Origin: Paraspadella gotoi
Lineage: Eukaryota; Chaetognatha
DNA length: 64,000 nucleotides
Assembly: GCA_051294375.1 (NCBI GenBank)
Contig: CM119270.1
Coordinates: forward strand, 4,844,152-4,908,151
Direction of reading: 5' to 3'
Every line of letters starts with the position of its first letter. Position 1 is the stretch's first letter. Below, piece by piece: positions 11,519-24,065 of the stretch. The notes beneath the pieces were generated by a model. The model was not told the DNA's origin, made no database searches, and was given only the letters and a program-made list of their open reading frames with translations. The position numbers and the translations under genes are program-made.

Positions 11519-13740
11519 TAACTCGGATGGAAAATTGGAAGTCGAAGGGGCGCCGAATATCTCTCTTCCCAAATCTATTTTCAATCTGTAACCATTCTAT
11601 GTCCAGCAAAGTAAGCGTAATGCCTCAATGTTGTGAGAGGCAAAACATCCAACTTATCACACCAGCTATGCATGCATATACGTCATTTTGTTATCTCGTA
11701 ACTTCAAATGTGGGAATCCAACAATTCGCGGAGTGCGTTGATTTTAAAAAATCCTGAATCCATTTAGGTAGTGCTTTAGAACACCTATAAACCATCCATG
11801 TGTCTCTCCATACTGGTATCCCCGAACCAATAAGATATGACTTTCACGTCTTCCAGCTTAAAAGCTTGTCTAACCAGCTCTTTGACAAGCCTCAGGATTC
11901 TTTGATTGTAAGTTTAGAAAAATTTCACTAATCTTGGTCCAAGTATTCACTTTTCGGTATCATCACCCTTATACTTGTGCTCTTTATCTACAAATCTTTG
12001 AATTGATCAAAGACCCTCATCATTCAACTCAATGCACAATTTGCCATGTTTTAACATTATCTTTACCTAAATATTCGTATACAATTTTTCTGAAGTGATT
12101 TCCTTATCAATTACAGTAATTCCATACCTAAGTTTTACTTTTTTTTTCCAATGACTGACATCCGCGTAAATCTCCCTAAAAGAGTAACAAATGTTTGATT
12201 TACAGTAGAAGAAAACCCTTAATGTTCTCCAGTTGGTTCATCAATTGTTATTTTGAAAATCTTTTGTCTCCTACGAAGAAATCACCGTAGGTTGTAGATT
12301 GAAATCAGAAGCAATACTAAGGATTGCTCTAACCATGATGTTTGTTGACAAAGCTCGCCTCTATGATAAACAAATAACCAGATAAAAAAAAATTAAGCCA
12401 CTCTTTCAATATTCCCCACCCTCGCCATCCCCCCCTTACCCCTCTCCACCTTCTTTCCATGGCCAAATAAAGCACAAAGAATTGATAGATCAAGAAATAG
12501 AGAACAAAAAATTAGTGCATTGAAGGAATGAGAAAAAAAAACTGACAGATAGAAAATTAAAAAAACAACAACATTTAAATGAATAAATAAAACGAAATTT
12601 GATAAGTAAACCGAAGACAGTTTGCTTTTAAAAGTAAGAATAGAGAAATGAATGGGGAAAATAAAATAAATAGAAAATCTCGAAAAAAGAAAAAACATTT
12701 TTTGGGGGGGAAAAATTAACCACAAAAAATTTTATAAGCTCAGAAAACTGAACAAAATTTAAATCAAGGATAAAAACTTTAAAAAACTTAATCTTAGACG
12801 CTTCTAAAGAGACGAACTAAAACTTACATCGGTTTCTGTGAGGGTAGTAGACCATCGGCAGCGGCCGCCGTGCTGGCTGCCAGCTAGGATCCAGCGAAGA
12901 TTCGGTTGGCCGTCTCTCCGCCTTGTACTGCCTCGGCGACGACCTGCACCGGCTGCCCATCTCATGAGATTGATATATTCGCCGGGCGAGACGACGCGAA
13001 ATAATGCAGGTTGCCTGCCACCGCGCTCGTCCCGTCGGGCGCCGCTGACCATAGTTCAATTCCCAAAGCTACAACAAAAATAAAAAATTAATGATACACA
13101 TTAAAAAAAAATATTGGAAATCCTCCCCCCTAAACTCAGTTGTACACAGAAACACTAGTACATCAAAACGAATACTAAATGAGAGAGAAAAAGATAATAC
13201 AGTCTGGCCAGAATCAAAGTTTTAAGTCTTAAGTACTAAGTACTAAACAAATAAAAATGAGATCAAAATAAAAGACAAAGTTAGCATGGTGACAATTATA
13301 ATTATAGAAGAAAAGAGAAATAAGAAATAAGCTTTCCTCCTCTATTTATCAGAAAACTTTGAGAATAAGAATTAGAAAAATCTTTTCCGTACCTTGCAAT
13401 TAGGGATCGCACGAAGACGATTAAGGGCTCAAATACAAATCCGCATATAGATTAGGATGATAGGAACGCACTCCGAAGTGCGGACCAAACCACCAAGGGC
13501 ACATAGGGCGCGCCTGAGTCTGGTATTTGGCACAAAGCTTCAGCCTCGACGAGAGAACGCAGCACAGACACATTGGACGGTGCCGTGCTCTCAGCCGGCA
13601 GCAGGCCCTGGAGAAAGTAAATTATTCCGAGAAGGGAGGTTGGGGGCGCCACAAGGGCATTGGCGCCCAGTGTCGGCCATAGAACTGCAAGGCATTCCTT
13701 TTTTCCCTTTTAGAATGGCGAATGGAGTTGAGAGGAGTTG
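11519..13740. repeat. Dispersed repeat unit, intact copy (copy 2)
   Basis: A contiguous ~2.2 kb unit containing both segments found separately at 1-1010 and at 7248-9830. It includes the GC-rich island at 12830-13062 and a second GC-richer end at 13445-13740. No intact reading frame is present. It is the best reference for the repeat. Confidence 0.8.
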
Positions 13741-13799
13741 TGTATATCAAATTAATTACAGTGATAACAGCTTGAGGTAGAAATAATGCATAGCTAAAC

Positions 13800-14440
13800 C
13801 TTCTTACCTAATTCAGTTTTTCAACCTTTTCTACATAAAAAACAATGGTAGTATTTTAAGAAAGCTATAATTTCAAAAACCTAATTAAATTATTCAACTT
13901 TGTGTACAATTAAAAAACAATGGTATTATTCAAAACAGCCTATTATTTTGAACGAGGTCAAGCATTTTTACCTCATTTAATTTTTCAACTTTACGTACAA
14001 TATGAAATCAGCAATATTAGTTTTCTCTCTCTCTCTTTTTATTTCTCTCTCTCTCACTCTTTTTCTCTCTCTCTCTTAATGATTTTTTGGTGACATTTGA
14101 ATTTGTTGCTAAATTAAAATAGGAGAAAAAAGCTTGACCCCGTTTCTTGGTAACTAGGGTACTACTAGGATATTCAATTTGTTAACCTTGCGGGCATTTT
14201 CAAATTTGTAATAGCAGTACTTCAAATGGGTTCAAGCAATTTTACCTCATTTAATTTGTCAACCTTTTGTACATTTTAAAAAAACAATGGTAGTACTTCA
14301 GACAAGCGATAATTTTAAGTGGGGTCAAGAAACATTTTAAATTACACCAACTATTCCAATTTCAATTAACAATGGTAGTACTCCAACCACCCTTAAATTA
14401 GAAACAGGGTCAAGCTTTTCCTGAAATTTCAATTCACAAC
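13800..14440. repeat. Degenerate ~100 bp tandem repeat
   Basis: AACAATGGTAGTA-type motifs recur near 13842, 13916, 14282 and 14372, each near TTTTACCTCATTTAATTT or TCAACCTTTTGTACA-like blocks. This suggests diverged tandem units. The interval 13741-15600 holds no recognised gene. Confidence 0.55.
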
Positions 14441-15596
14441 ATTAACATTTTCACACATTCTCTCACACTCTTATACTACAAAACTCACCGGTCAAGCCTG
14501 GTCATTTCTCCCTATTCGTATTAACCGTTTTAGGGAGGAGTAAGAAAATCTTTAAATAATTATGCATTATTTTGACTAAAAAGTATTCAGAACTGCTGCT
14601 TTGCTATACGGTTCGGCGAATTATGATTAAGCTGAGATGCTCCATGGATATTGGATAGTTTTAACCAATGTTTGTAGTAATTATTGTCATTTGAGTATTT
14701 CTTGTTTGTCTTGAAACCAATTGCTCAGCGCTCACGCTTTTCTTTCAGTTTTGATGTTATTATTTGATTAAGTTTTATATGAAAAATGTTTTTTATAAGA
14801 TTATCTTTCCACGCTCATCCTAAATCTGTTTTTCTCTCTCCCTCTCTCTCTCTCTCTCTCTCACATTAAAGCCCACCTTCCTCGATTGCGTTTCCAGACA
14901 TCAGTGTCTAAAAATGACTATACAGTTGCAGCTGTTGCTTGTATTTTTTAATCTCTGTACTTTTGTATTTTTTGTAAAAATAAGTGTTTTTTTTAAATTT
15001 ATCTTTGTAGTGAATAGCGTAAAATTTTTGTAAACCAAGAGAAGGTTTGACCTTTGATCTTTCATAAAAAAATTGAGGCCTGATTATCAGACTAACCCTT
15101 AAATCAATAAGGTTGATTTTAGATATTGTTTACCTATTAAAATTTAAACTTTAAAAGCTAAAATCTTACGTATTAGTAATAACGCTATTTCCGTTTAAAT
15201 GTGTAGCAAAGTGTCAAGTCAAACTTTCATCTTTATTCTCCGTTGTGATTGGTCAGAGTCGAAACTGCGTTACAAATCATTCTTCCTCATTGGTGCTCTT
15301 CCTCCCTCCCCTTAAAATAAAACCGTTAAGTGTTATCTAATTTGCTCTGCTGTTTTTTATTTCTTGTTTGATATTGTTATTTAGAAAGTGAATAAAAACT
15401 GGAAAATTGCCCAATAAATCTTGCTATTCTTTGATAAAATTTGTCAGTAAAGTTTAAAAAATGCGAGATAGCGAGTGATTTAAGCCACAATTTAATAGTG
15501 AAACTAGTAATTTAGAAATTTAAAAATTTGCTTATCCTAATTTTCTTCCTTTTTTACTTTTTTATTGATTTTTCTTTTATCTTTAAGATCATTATC

Positions 15597-15599
<3 letters not shown>

Positions 15600-15652
<53 letters not shown>
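15600..15652. repeat. (CT)n microsatellite
   Basis: A near-perfect CT dinucleotide run of about 50 bases. The open frame across it is a run of Ser/Leu and is not a gene. Confidence 0.9.
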
Positions 15653-15659
<7 letters not shown>

Positions 15660-15956
15660 CTTCCTCGGAACTTACTCTGTCTCTGTCATCGTTTTTTTTC
15701 GAATCAGAGGGCATCCTTTCCTCCTTTTCTCCTCGTTACCTTTATTATTCTCTTCTTAAATTTCATTTTTTTTCTTTTTAATTTCTTTTTTTTCTTTTTT
15801 TTTAATTTCTTTTTCTTTTCTTTTTCATTTATTTTTCTATTTTTTCTCTACTTTCTTTCTTATTTTACTTTGTTTCGTAATTTGACTTTATTTTCTATTT
15901 TCTCTCTATAATTTACTTCAATTTGTTTGTTTTGGTTTTTATCCTTAGTTTTTTTT

Positions 15957-16865
15957 AAATACAGTACCGGTCTTGGCTTTCCTTCATAAGTCCAGGGAAG
16001 CTATATCTTCTATAATAATGAATGGAATGACTTGATATGCATGTGTGGGATGGAACTCGGTATGGTCTATTCCCCATTCTATATTTCAAAAAAAAATTTT
16101 GAAGTTTTGTTTTGACCATCATTTTTTTTAAAAAAATTTATTTGCATACTGTGCTCAAAATACTTGAACGATATATTTTTTTTTCTCAGTAAAAATTAAT
16201 CTAACATTACTTGGTCTAATGGTAAAGTGTTAGGCTGAAAAAAAATTTTATTTATTAATTTATGCATAGTTGCTAATTATGATAATTAGCTTATTATTTA
16301 TTTTTTATTTATTAGTTAAACTTTTTATTATAGAAATTAATAGTTTATTGATAGGCAATTTTATTCCTGTAATCAAATTATAATTTTTTTTTATAATTAA
16401 CTAAATAGTAATTTTTAATATATTACTATAAAATATGATTTTTTGATAAATAATATTTTTTTAAAAAAAGTTTAAGCCAAACTATTGGTAAAATATTACT
16501 GATTACAAATATATAAATTTTTTTAAATTTGGATAACCCTTTAATAAAATAGAGCCCCAAAAAAGCCCTAAAAATGGTTAAAAACACCTATTTTTTAAAC
16601 CTTTCTAAAAACTGCAATAACACGAATTTTCAACTCAAATTTTGTAAGTTATATTAAAATTGGTAGTATTTTATTGCCTGAAAAAATCAGAGACGTAGAA
16701 ATAATTTTTACCTAATTATACAGATTAAATAGGGAGACGTCCTAATAAATTCAGGTAACTTTAAATTTTGCTGAGGTCGTCTAAGTTTTCTCGTATTTTT
16801 TTCTATCTCTTTGTTTCTTTTTTCTTTTATTACCTCTCCCTTTTTTTACTTCATTCTCTCTCTCT
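15957..16865 (+). repeat. Left terminal inverted repeat of the 4.6 kb element
   Basis: Reverse-complementary to 19675-20583. It starts with CAGTACCGGTCTTGGC and ends in a CT-rich tract. The inner part carries GAGACGTCCTAATAAATTC, mirrored at 19784-19802. Confidence 0.85.
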
Positions 16866-17096
16866 TTAAAAAATGAAGAAAAGTGTGAATTTTATCAAGG
16901 ATATGATGCACTTTCAAAAACGGAAGTGGCCGGAAGAGGGCGATATAGTAGGATCAGTGATATCAGTAATGCAGAATATTTCATGTAATGTCTGCTTGTT
17001 TCGAATGAAACTTTGCAGAGTAGTGATCAACAATAAGATGTTTGTAATACATAAATATCTTAGTTATGTAGTCATGTGATCACAAGGAAATACACG

Positions 17097-17170
17097 TAAA
17101 AAGAAAATCATTGCAGCGCAACGCATTATGTGGATTTGAACCCGAGAACAGCTTCATCCAACAAGTATTT
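17097..17170 (-). repeat. tRNA-like fragment (possible SINE head)
   Basis: Read on the minus strand, GGTTCAAATCC is a good Pol III B box, and TTAGCTGAGCAAAT about 45 bases upstream resembles an A box. The acceptor arm does not pair, so this is not a functional tRNA. Confidence 0.35.
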
Positions 17171-17699
17171 GCTCAGCTAATGTCGCCACTCTATAGATAT
17201 TGTTATTTGTTAGAACCTTTAATACTTAAACTTGTTTTAACTTTTGTTTTATCAAACAAATGATCAACTCTAATCATCAGTAAATAGCTGATTCATAAGT
17301 TTCATCTCCATCTAGCTTAGAATCCGATTTTCAAAGATAACAAATAATAAAACTGACTTCAAATCTCAGCAGTTATTAATTTAATTATTACTCTCTGTTA
17401 TCGTCTTATTATTTTACTGAGTCTTTAATTAATTACATAATTGATTGATTGTTTGTTCATGTAGATATTCAGATTTCTTGCTGGCAAAAGTACTATGAAT
17501 ATCTATATGCTTTGATTATTTTATTAAGGTCACTCTTATTACATTAACCAAGCAAGTTGGTTACATTGAACTTTTACCTCAAAGCTGATAAACTTTGCCT
17601 ACGCCACGAGCGTCAACGTAGCGCCTCTTTTTTCTTCTTTCTTCTTTCTTTTCTTCTTTTTTCTTTCTATGACTATCGGTCACTCTATAAATTTGTACA

Positions 17700-18090
17700 C
17701 AATAAAAAGAAAAAGAAATGGAAATGACTTTGAATGGAAAAAACTAAGTCACATTTAGTTTAATCTTTTTACTAATTTTAACAATAATTACACAAATTAA
17801 TCATAATTAGATGGATAGATTGAGATAAATTTTGTGTTTGGGTAGGAAAGTGTGTGATTGTGTTAAATATAAAGTTTCGATGGAATCGTGCAAGTGGAAA
17901 AGAGTTTAGGTAGAAAAAACAAGTCATATTTACCTAAACCTTTTAAATATTTTATTAATTCAGAATTTCATAGATTAACTGATATAAAATTTTGTGTGTG
18001 GGTAAGAAAGTGAGTCATTAAGCTGCTATAAAGTTTCGATGGAATCGTGCAAGTAAAAATGAGTTTTAATAGAACAAAAGGTAATTCAAA
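17700..18090. repeat. ~150 bp satellite-like units (3 partial copies)
   Basis: Units share GTGTGGGTAGGAAAGTG-, AAAGTTTCGATGGAATCGTG- and GAGTTTA-type blocks. The same unit recurs about eight times at 60000-62480 in the calmodulin intron. Confidence 0.7.
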
Positions 18091-18452
18091 TGTGTTGTGC
18101 CGCAGTGTCTGCCTTATCACGTATATTTTTCGTGACATGACATGCATGATGTAATATGACATGATCTGACATAACATAACTTCATGAATACAATAACTTT
18201 TTAACCCATATATTTAGACCTGCACTGCATCAAAATTCCGTCTTTTATTCCTTTTAGTTTTAGGATTTTTGAAGGCGGCGCTTGCAGTCTTTTAGATTTC
18301 AGGTTTTTTTCTGTCTGAACAAATGAGCAACAAGTGGGACAGACTGACGAACAGACATATCCCGACCCGACAAGTGACTTATAGAGCTGCTCCGCGAGTA
18401 CTCACGGCGCATTTATTCAATTAAAAGTATACAAAACTTGGGTAAAACATTC

Positions 18453-18533
18453 TTAATATTTGGTAAGCCCTTTCTTGGCATCGAGTACTGCCTGCATTCG
18501 TCTGGGCATGCTCTCATACAGCAAATTGAGGTA
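18453..18533 (-). pseudogene. Tc1/mariner transposase, C-terminal fragment
   Basis: On the minus strand the last 25 codons before a TAA stop contain YESMPRRMQAVLDAKKG followed by LTKY. Tc1-family transposases end in a closely similar block (ESMPRR..AV..AKGG.TKY), so the family call is strong although the fragment is short. The upstream frame (higher coordinates) does not continue as transposase, so the gene is truncated and dead. It lies inside the 4.6 kb inverted-repeat element. Confidence 0.75.
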
Positions 18534-18974
18534 TGACAGTGAAACATTTTTCTACATCTTTTACGCAATTATTTTCAGACCCGATATTGATGTTGCATAT
18601 CTTTCCCTCTTTTCTAAAAAGTATAATAGCACTTTTTTGAACCAAAAAGAGGTGCAAAAGAAATAAAAATAAATAACTAAATACCAAAAATGGAAGAAAA
18701 CTAAATATGATTTTTTTCGCCATTTTTCATTTGAAGTAACAATATCTATTTGCCTGTAACTTCTAAATGATTTGACCTACAAAAAAATGAAAGGAAGCTA
18801 CTGAAAGGAAATTCAATGTAGATCCGGAAACATTCTAATTTTTTTAAATCATATAAAAATTTAGAATAGATATCCTTTATTAAAAATGTTATATACTTTT
18901 TTCCTAGATAGTACGACCGGTCTCTCTCACTAAATCCTCTCTCCTCTTTCTCCAAGCCGGTCAATCCAAAGCCA

Positions 18975-19345
18975 GTTGACCAAATTATGCAAATTAACTA
19001 AATTATGAAAGTTGACCAAATTATGCAAGGTGACCAAATTATGCAAGTTGACCACATAATGCAACTTGACAAAATTATGCAGTTGCCTGAATTATGCCAG
19101 TTATCCAAATTATGCAAGTTGACTAAATTATGCAAATAAACTAAATTATGAAAGTTGACCAAATTTTTCAGGTTAACAAAATTATTCCAGTTGACTAGAC
19201 TAAATTATTCTATTTGATCAAATTATGCCAGCCGATAAAATATGTCAGTTGACCAAATTATGCCAGCTGACCACATTATGCCAGGTGACCAAATTATGCC
19301 ATTTGACCAAATTATGCAAGTTGATCAAATTATCGAAGGCAGATC
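18975..19345. repeat. ~18 bp minisatellite (CAAATTATGCAAGTTGAC type)
   Basis: About twenty imperfect copies of GACCAAATTATGCAAGTT. The same unit forms an array at 60640-60940. Each array is followed at some distance by GTTTGCTCAA-CTTGTTTTA (19352-19370; 62951-62970), so the two loci share a longer composite repeat. Confidence 0.85.
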
Positions 19346-19674
19346 CGACGTTGTTTGCTCAACTTGTTTTATTCTTTAGTTGCCTGATTCTACTTTTCTA
19401 AAGAACCTCTTTAAAATACGAAGAAATGGAGGTCCTAATATTTTTGGAATCACAACACCCTCAAAAATAATTAAAATTAGAAAAATTCAGCCTAATCATA
19501 GCACAGTCTCTCACGAGTTAAAGCTCAACTGACAGAAAAAATGTCAGAGCCAAAGAGAGAGAGAGTAGGAATGGGAGAGAGAGAGAGAGAGTAGGAATGG
19601 GAGAGAGAGTGAGAGAGAGAGAAAGATAAGGAGAGAGAGACACACACACACAGAGAACGAGAGAGAGAGAGAGA

Positions 19675-20583
19675 AAGAGAATGAAGGAAAGAAAGGGAAA
19701 GGTAATACAAGAAGAAAGAAACAAAGAGATAGAAAAAAATACGAGAAAACTTAAACGACCTCAGCAAAATTTAAAATTACCTGAATTTATTAGGACGTCT
19801 CTCTATTTAATCTGTATAATTAGGTAAAAATTATTACTACGTCTCTGATTTTTTTCAGGCAATAAAATACTACCAATTCTTGCCTACCTTACAAAATTTG
19901 AGTTGAAAATTCGTTTATTAGGCAGTTTTAGAAAGGTTTAAAAAATAGGTGTTTTTAACCATTTTTAGGCTTTTTTGGGGCTCTATTTTATTAAAGGGTT
20001 ATCCAAATTTAAAAAAAATTATATATTTGTAATCAGTAACATTTTACCAATAGTTTGGCATAAACTTTTTTTAAAAAAATATTATTTATCAAAAAATCAT
20101 ATTTTGTAGTAATATATTAAAAATCACTATTTAGTTAATTATAAAAACAAATTATAATTTGATTACAGGAATAAAATTGCCTATCAATCAACTATTAATT
20201 TCTATAATAAAAGTTTAACTAATAAATAAAAAATAAATAATAAGCTAATTATTATAATTAGCAACTATGCATAAATTAATAAATAATTTTTTTTTCAGCT
20301 TAACACTTTTACACATTAGACCAAGTAATGTTAGATTAATTTTTACTGAGAAAAAAAATATATCGTTCAAGTTATTTTGAGCACAGTATGCAAATTAAAT
20401 TTTTTTTAAAAAAATGAATGGTCAAAACAAAACTTCAAAATTTTTTTTGAAATATAGAATGGGGAATAGACCATACCGAGTTCCATCCCACACATGCATA
20501 TCAAGTCATTCCATTCATTATTATAGAAGATATAAGCTTCCCTGTGACTTATGAAGGAAAGCCAAGACCGGTACTGTATCAGG
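19675..20583 (-). repeat. Right terminal inverted repeat of the 4.6 kb element
   Basis: Mirror of 15957-16865 with only scattered differences. The GA/CA-rich stretch near 19555-19680 is the expanded counterpart of the CT tract at the inner end of the left repeat. Confidence 0.85.
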
Positions 20584-22314
20584 AGGTGGTGAACAGATTC
20601 GCAATAACGGTTCACTCTTAACTCATCCGAGGTAATATTTCTCTCGAAGTTTTCTACTTTTCCTATTCATGCACCTAAAAAACCCACGGACGACGACGAC
20701 GACGACGACGACGACGACCAAAAAGATAATCATAGACGAGGAAAAAAAAAGTTCATAATCACGAAATCAAGACGTCATATAAATCATCCAAAAACTTTTT
20801 TTAAATCACTAATCTCTAAATATCAGATCATGATTATGATGACGCTGAGTTTAGACATAAAGAAAGTTCAATCTCCATCACGACACACGATAAGAAATGG
20901 CGACCAAAAAAAACAAACAAATAAAACCACAAATAAATACAAAAAAGAATCGAGGTCAATTTTCCGAATCATTGTCCTTAGCGAAAGAAACAACTTCTTT
21001 CCTTTTCAATGTTTTTCCTCCAATCAACTAATTTTACATTTTCTTCCGTTCCTCAATCATCGTCATCATAATCTCTCTTTTCTCCATATCCTATCTCTTT
21101 CCTTTTTTTTTTCAAAAAAGAAAGATTCTCTAAACTAAAAAAAAGAGGAAGAAAAGAAAAAAGCTTCGGAGGAAAGAGGAAAGGTGAGGAAGGATTCTCC
21201 AATCTTCTTCTCCGTGTCCTTAACTTACCTGAACTTACCTCGAGGGTTTGACACGCTCGATATTTCCATCCTCCTCCTCCTCCTCCTCCTCATCCTCCTC
21301 CTCCTCCTCCTCGTTCAACATCCTCCTTAAATCCAAGACGTATTGTCTACTTACTTTGTAGTACATTTTTATTATATCTTCGCCGAAGATTCTTATCATT
21401 TTTTTTCTTCTTTTTTTATTTTCGGGAGAGAAACATGAATTTCCCGCTTTTCTATTCCGGAAAAAAAAATAATAGGAAAAATCTGAATGCGTTTACTGTT
21501 TTACGTTTTACGTAAGATAGAAACGGCGAAAAAATCAAAATTGGATTTTAAATTGTGATATTTTAAACATTAACATCCAAGACAGGAAAAATAGAAATTC
21601 TTTTCATTTGTATACAAATAGCGACTGTAAACGAATACGCCAGAGTAAAGCGATCCGAATAAAAATTCGCCGAATTTCAATACGTATTGTGTTCATTGAT
21701 ATTGTAATTATATTTCGAATCTACTGGATATCACATATTTACTCAAATCCGACAATTTTGGACAGGTTCGAACCTCCATCAACTATCAAAACAATTTTCG
21801 ATTCTTTATTCTGGCAACGAATGATTAAAAGACAAAAGATCCTCATTTGTGGAGGGATTTTTCCGTCAAGAACCACACCTGCTTTTCAATAGAAATATTT
21901 TTTTTTTTAAATATTGCCAGCCTGTATATGATTAGACAACCAAAAATATTCTTTCTCGTCGGTGTCAAGCCGAAATGGTCCCACTCCCTTGATATGAAAT
22001 TGGTACAATCAATATAAAAATTACCCATTCATTTAATAAATAAGCTATCTTGCCCGTGACTTTGAACAGGCTTTGGTTTGGTTTAAGGCCTCCATCACTC
22101 TTACAAGATAATGACATATATATTTTTTTCTTTCCTTATTATCGCCATCTGAAGGACAAAAAAAAAAAAAACCGGATTCATTGACAAAAGAGCATCAAGC
22201 GATCGATCGAAGAAGCGACGACCTTTTTCTTCCGTTCCTCATCTTTCGCTTGTTTATCGGTTTGTTTGTCTTTTGTTTTCGCCCGAACTTTCCAAAATCC
22301 TAAAACGTCGCCGT
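20584..22314. other. No recognised gene; simple repeats
   Basis: AT-rich sequence with a (GAC)n run near 20690-20717 and a (CTC)n run near 21268-21312. Short open frames have no recognisable product. Confidence 0.5.
21995..22115 (+). repeat. SINE-like repeat, family 3 copy
   Basis: GAAATTGGTACAATCAATAT, then TAAATAAGCTATCTTG and GGTTTAAGGCCTCCATC. The same block order occurs at 53366-53545 (+) and, inverted, at 38795-39018. End fragments lie near 25600, 27780 and 29053. Confidence 0.7.
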
Positions 22315-23020
22315 AATAGATCTTTCTTTTTTCTGTCTTTCTTTCTATCTTAAGACATAGCTTTCATCGTTCTTTTTGATTTCTGTCTTTCTTTCTATCT
22401 TAAGACATCGCTTTAATCGATCTTTCTTTTTTCTGTCTTTCTATCTATCTTAAGACATTGCTTTCATCGATCTTTCTGATTGCTGTCTTTCTTTCTATCT
22501 TAAGACATCGCTTTAATCGATCTTTCTTTTTTTCTGTTTTTATTTCTTTCTTAAGACATCGCTTTCATCGATCTTTCTTTTTTTCTGTCTTTTTTTCTAT
22601 CTTAAGACATCACTTTCATAGATCTTTCATTTTTCTGTCTTTCTATCTATCTTAAGACATTGCTTTAATTTATCTTTCTTTTTTCTCTCTTTCTTTCTAT
22701 CTTAAGTCATCGCTTTAATCGATCTTTCTTTTTTCTCTCTTTCTTTCTATCTTAAGACATCGCTTTAATCGATCTTTCTTTTTTTCTGTCTTTCTTTCTA
22801 TCTTAAGACATTGCTTTAATCGATCTTTTTTTTCTGTCTTTCAATCTATATTAAGACATCGCTTTAATTGATCTTTCTTTTTTTCTGTCTTTCTTTCTAT
22901 CTTAAGTCATCGCTTTAATCGATCTTTCTTTTTTCTGTCTTTCTTTCTATCTAAGACATCGCTTTTATCGATCTTTCTCTTCTTTTTTTTTCTTTCTATC
23001 CTTTGACGTCGCGTTAATCG
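22315..23020. repeat. ~57 bp minisatellite, about 12 copies
   Basis: The unit is built from ATCGATCTTTCTTTTTTCTG, TCTTTCTTTCTATCTTAAGA and CATCGCTTTA. Copies differ by substitutions and length changes. The array is pyrimidine-rich and non-coding. Confidence 0.9.
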
Positions 23021-23291
23021 ATCTTTCGCAGTAATCCTTCTTTTTAATTTCCTTCCTTCTTTCTATCCTTAGACATAGCATTAATTATTCTCTTTTTTCC
23101 CCCATCTTCTTTTCTTCGTTACTTAGTTTGTTTGTTTTTTTATTATATTTTTTCAATTTCCTTCTTAATTATTTTTCTCTCTTTCCTTTTTTCCAAGATT
23201 TGTTTTCCTTTTTTTTAGTATCTTTTTTTCCTTTCTTCTTCTTTTTTTTCTTTTTTACTTTGAGCTTCATTTCTTTTCCTCCATTGTCGCC

Positions 23292-23490
23292 AATGACCTT
23301 AAGTTCTGGATCCGTCGTCGTTCTCGTCGTCGTCTTCGTCGTCGTCGTCGTCGTCGTCGTTGGCTGTGGTCAGGTTTAGTCAAGGACAAGTCCAGCCTTC
23401 CAGTTCATCAACGATGACCACCAAATATCTCATCTTCGTCGTCGCTGTTGTCGTCGTTGTCGTCGTTGTAGCCTTCTCCGCTTTCTGTTA
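23292..23490 (+). other. Two short poly-Val, signal-peptide-like frames from GTC repeats
   Basis: ATG at 23297 opens a frame rich in Val (MTLSSGSVVV..) ending at a possible donor CAG|GTTTAG near 23373. ATG at 23414 opens MTTKYLIFVVAVVV.. and ends at TAA near 23488. Both resemble secretory signal peptides, but (GTC)n microsatellite alone would give the same result. Either might be an upstream exon of the exchanger at 26825; nothing in the sequence proves it. Confidence 0.2.
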
Positions 23491-23659
23491 AAACCAATAT
23501 TTATTGTATTGGCAATAGTTTAATGACGAATTACAATTTTTGTTTAATATTTTTTTCAAATTTCCCGGTAACTGGAATCTGGTTTTCGTTTTCAGTCTTT
23601 TCCTTACTGATTATCATAAACCACAATAGCGCGCGCTCTCTGCTCTCTCCCTCTCAGTA

Positions 23660-23662
23660 CTC

Positions 23663-23742
<80 letters not shown>
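23660..23742. repeat. (CT)n microsatellite
   Basis: About 80 bases of CT dinucleotide, followed by (GTC)n runs near 23865-23910. The 180-codon frame across it has no recognisable domain. Confidence 0.9.
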
Positions 23743-23749
<7 letters not shown>

Positions 23750-24065
23750 CCTAGGCAACCATCGTCGCTTCCATCGATTCCATGTCTTCAGGCAGAATCT
23801 CGACCACCTTCATCCTCGTTTCATCCTCCAGATTCCTTTTTTTTTTTCCTTCCTCGTCAGGATCGTCGTCGTCGTCGTCGTCATCGTCGTCGTCGTCGTC
23901 GTCGCGTTGCGTGGCTTCCATCCGACTCTCGTTGTCTTTGGATCTGCGCCGGGCAGCAACAGGCGACTGACAACAGGGAAATTGTCAACAAATGGCGACG
24001 AATGGACAAATATTTTACCGACAAAGGAGGAAACAAAGGAGAACGACGACGCCAACGAAACATGA

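Larger units (their letters stand above)
15957..20583. mobile_element. 4.6 kb element with ~900 bp terminal inverted repeats, Tc1/mariner-like ends
   Basis: The ends read TA-CAGTACCGG on the left and CCGGTACTG-TA on the right, so a TA target duplication with CAGTACCGG termini is plausible. The terminal repeats are near-identical over about 900 bases. The core holds a Tc1 transposase C-terminal fragment (18453-18533), a tRNA-like piece and two satellite-type arrays, and no intact transposase. TA duplication plus Tc1 coding remains suggest a non-autonomous or decayed Tc1/mariner relative. Inverted repeats this long are unusual for that group, and an assembly inversion artefact must also be considered. 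Confidence 0.6.

Noticed and set aside
16205-16235. tRNA-like GGTCTAATGGTAAAGTGTTA in the terminal inverted repeat
   Set aside because: Only an A-box-like string; no B box or cloverleaf follows.
22315-23020. CRISPR-like regular repeats
   Set aside because: Eukaryotic context, contiguous tandem units with no unique spacers, low complexity.
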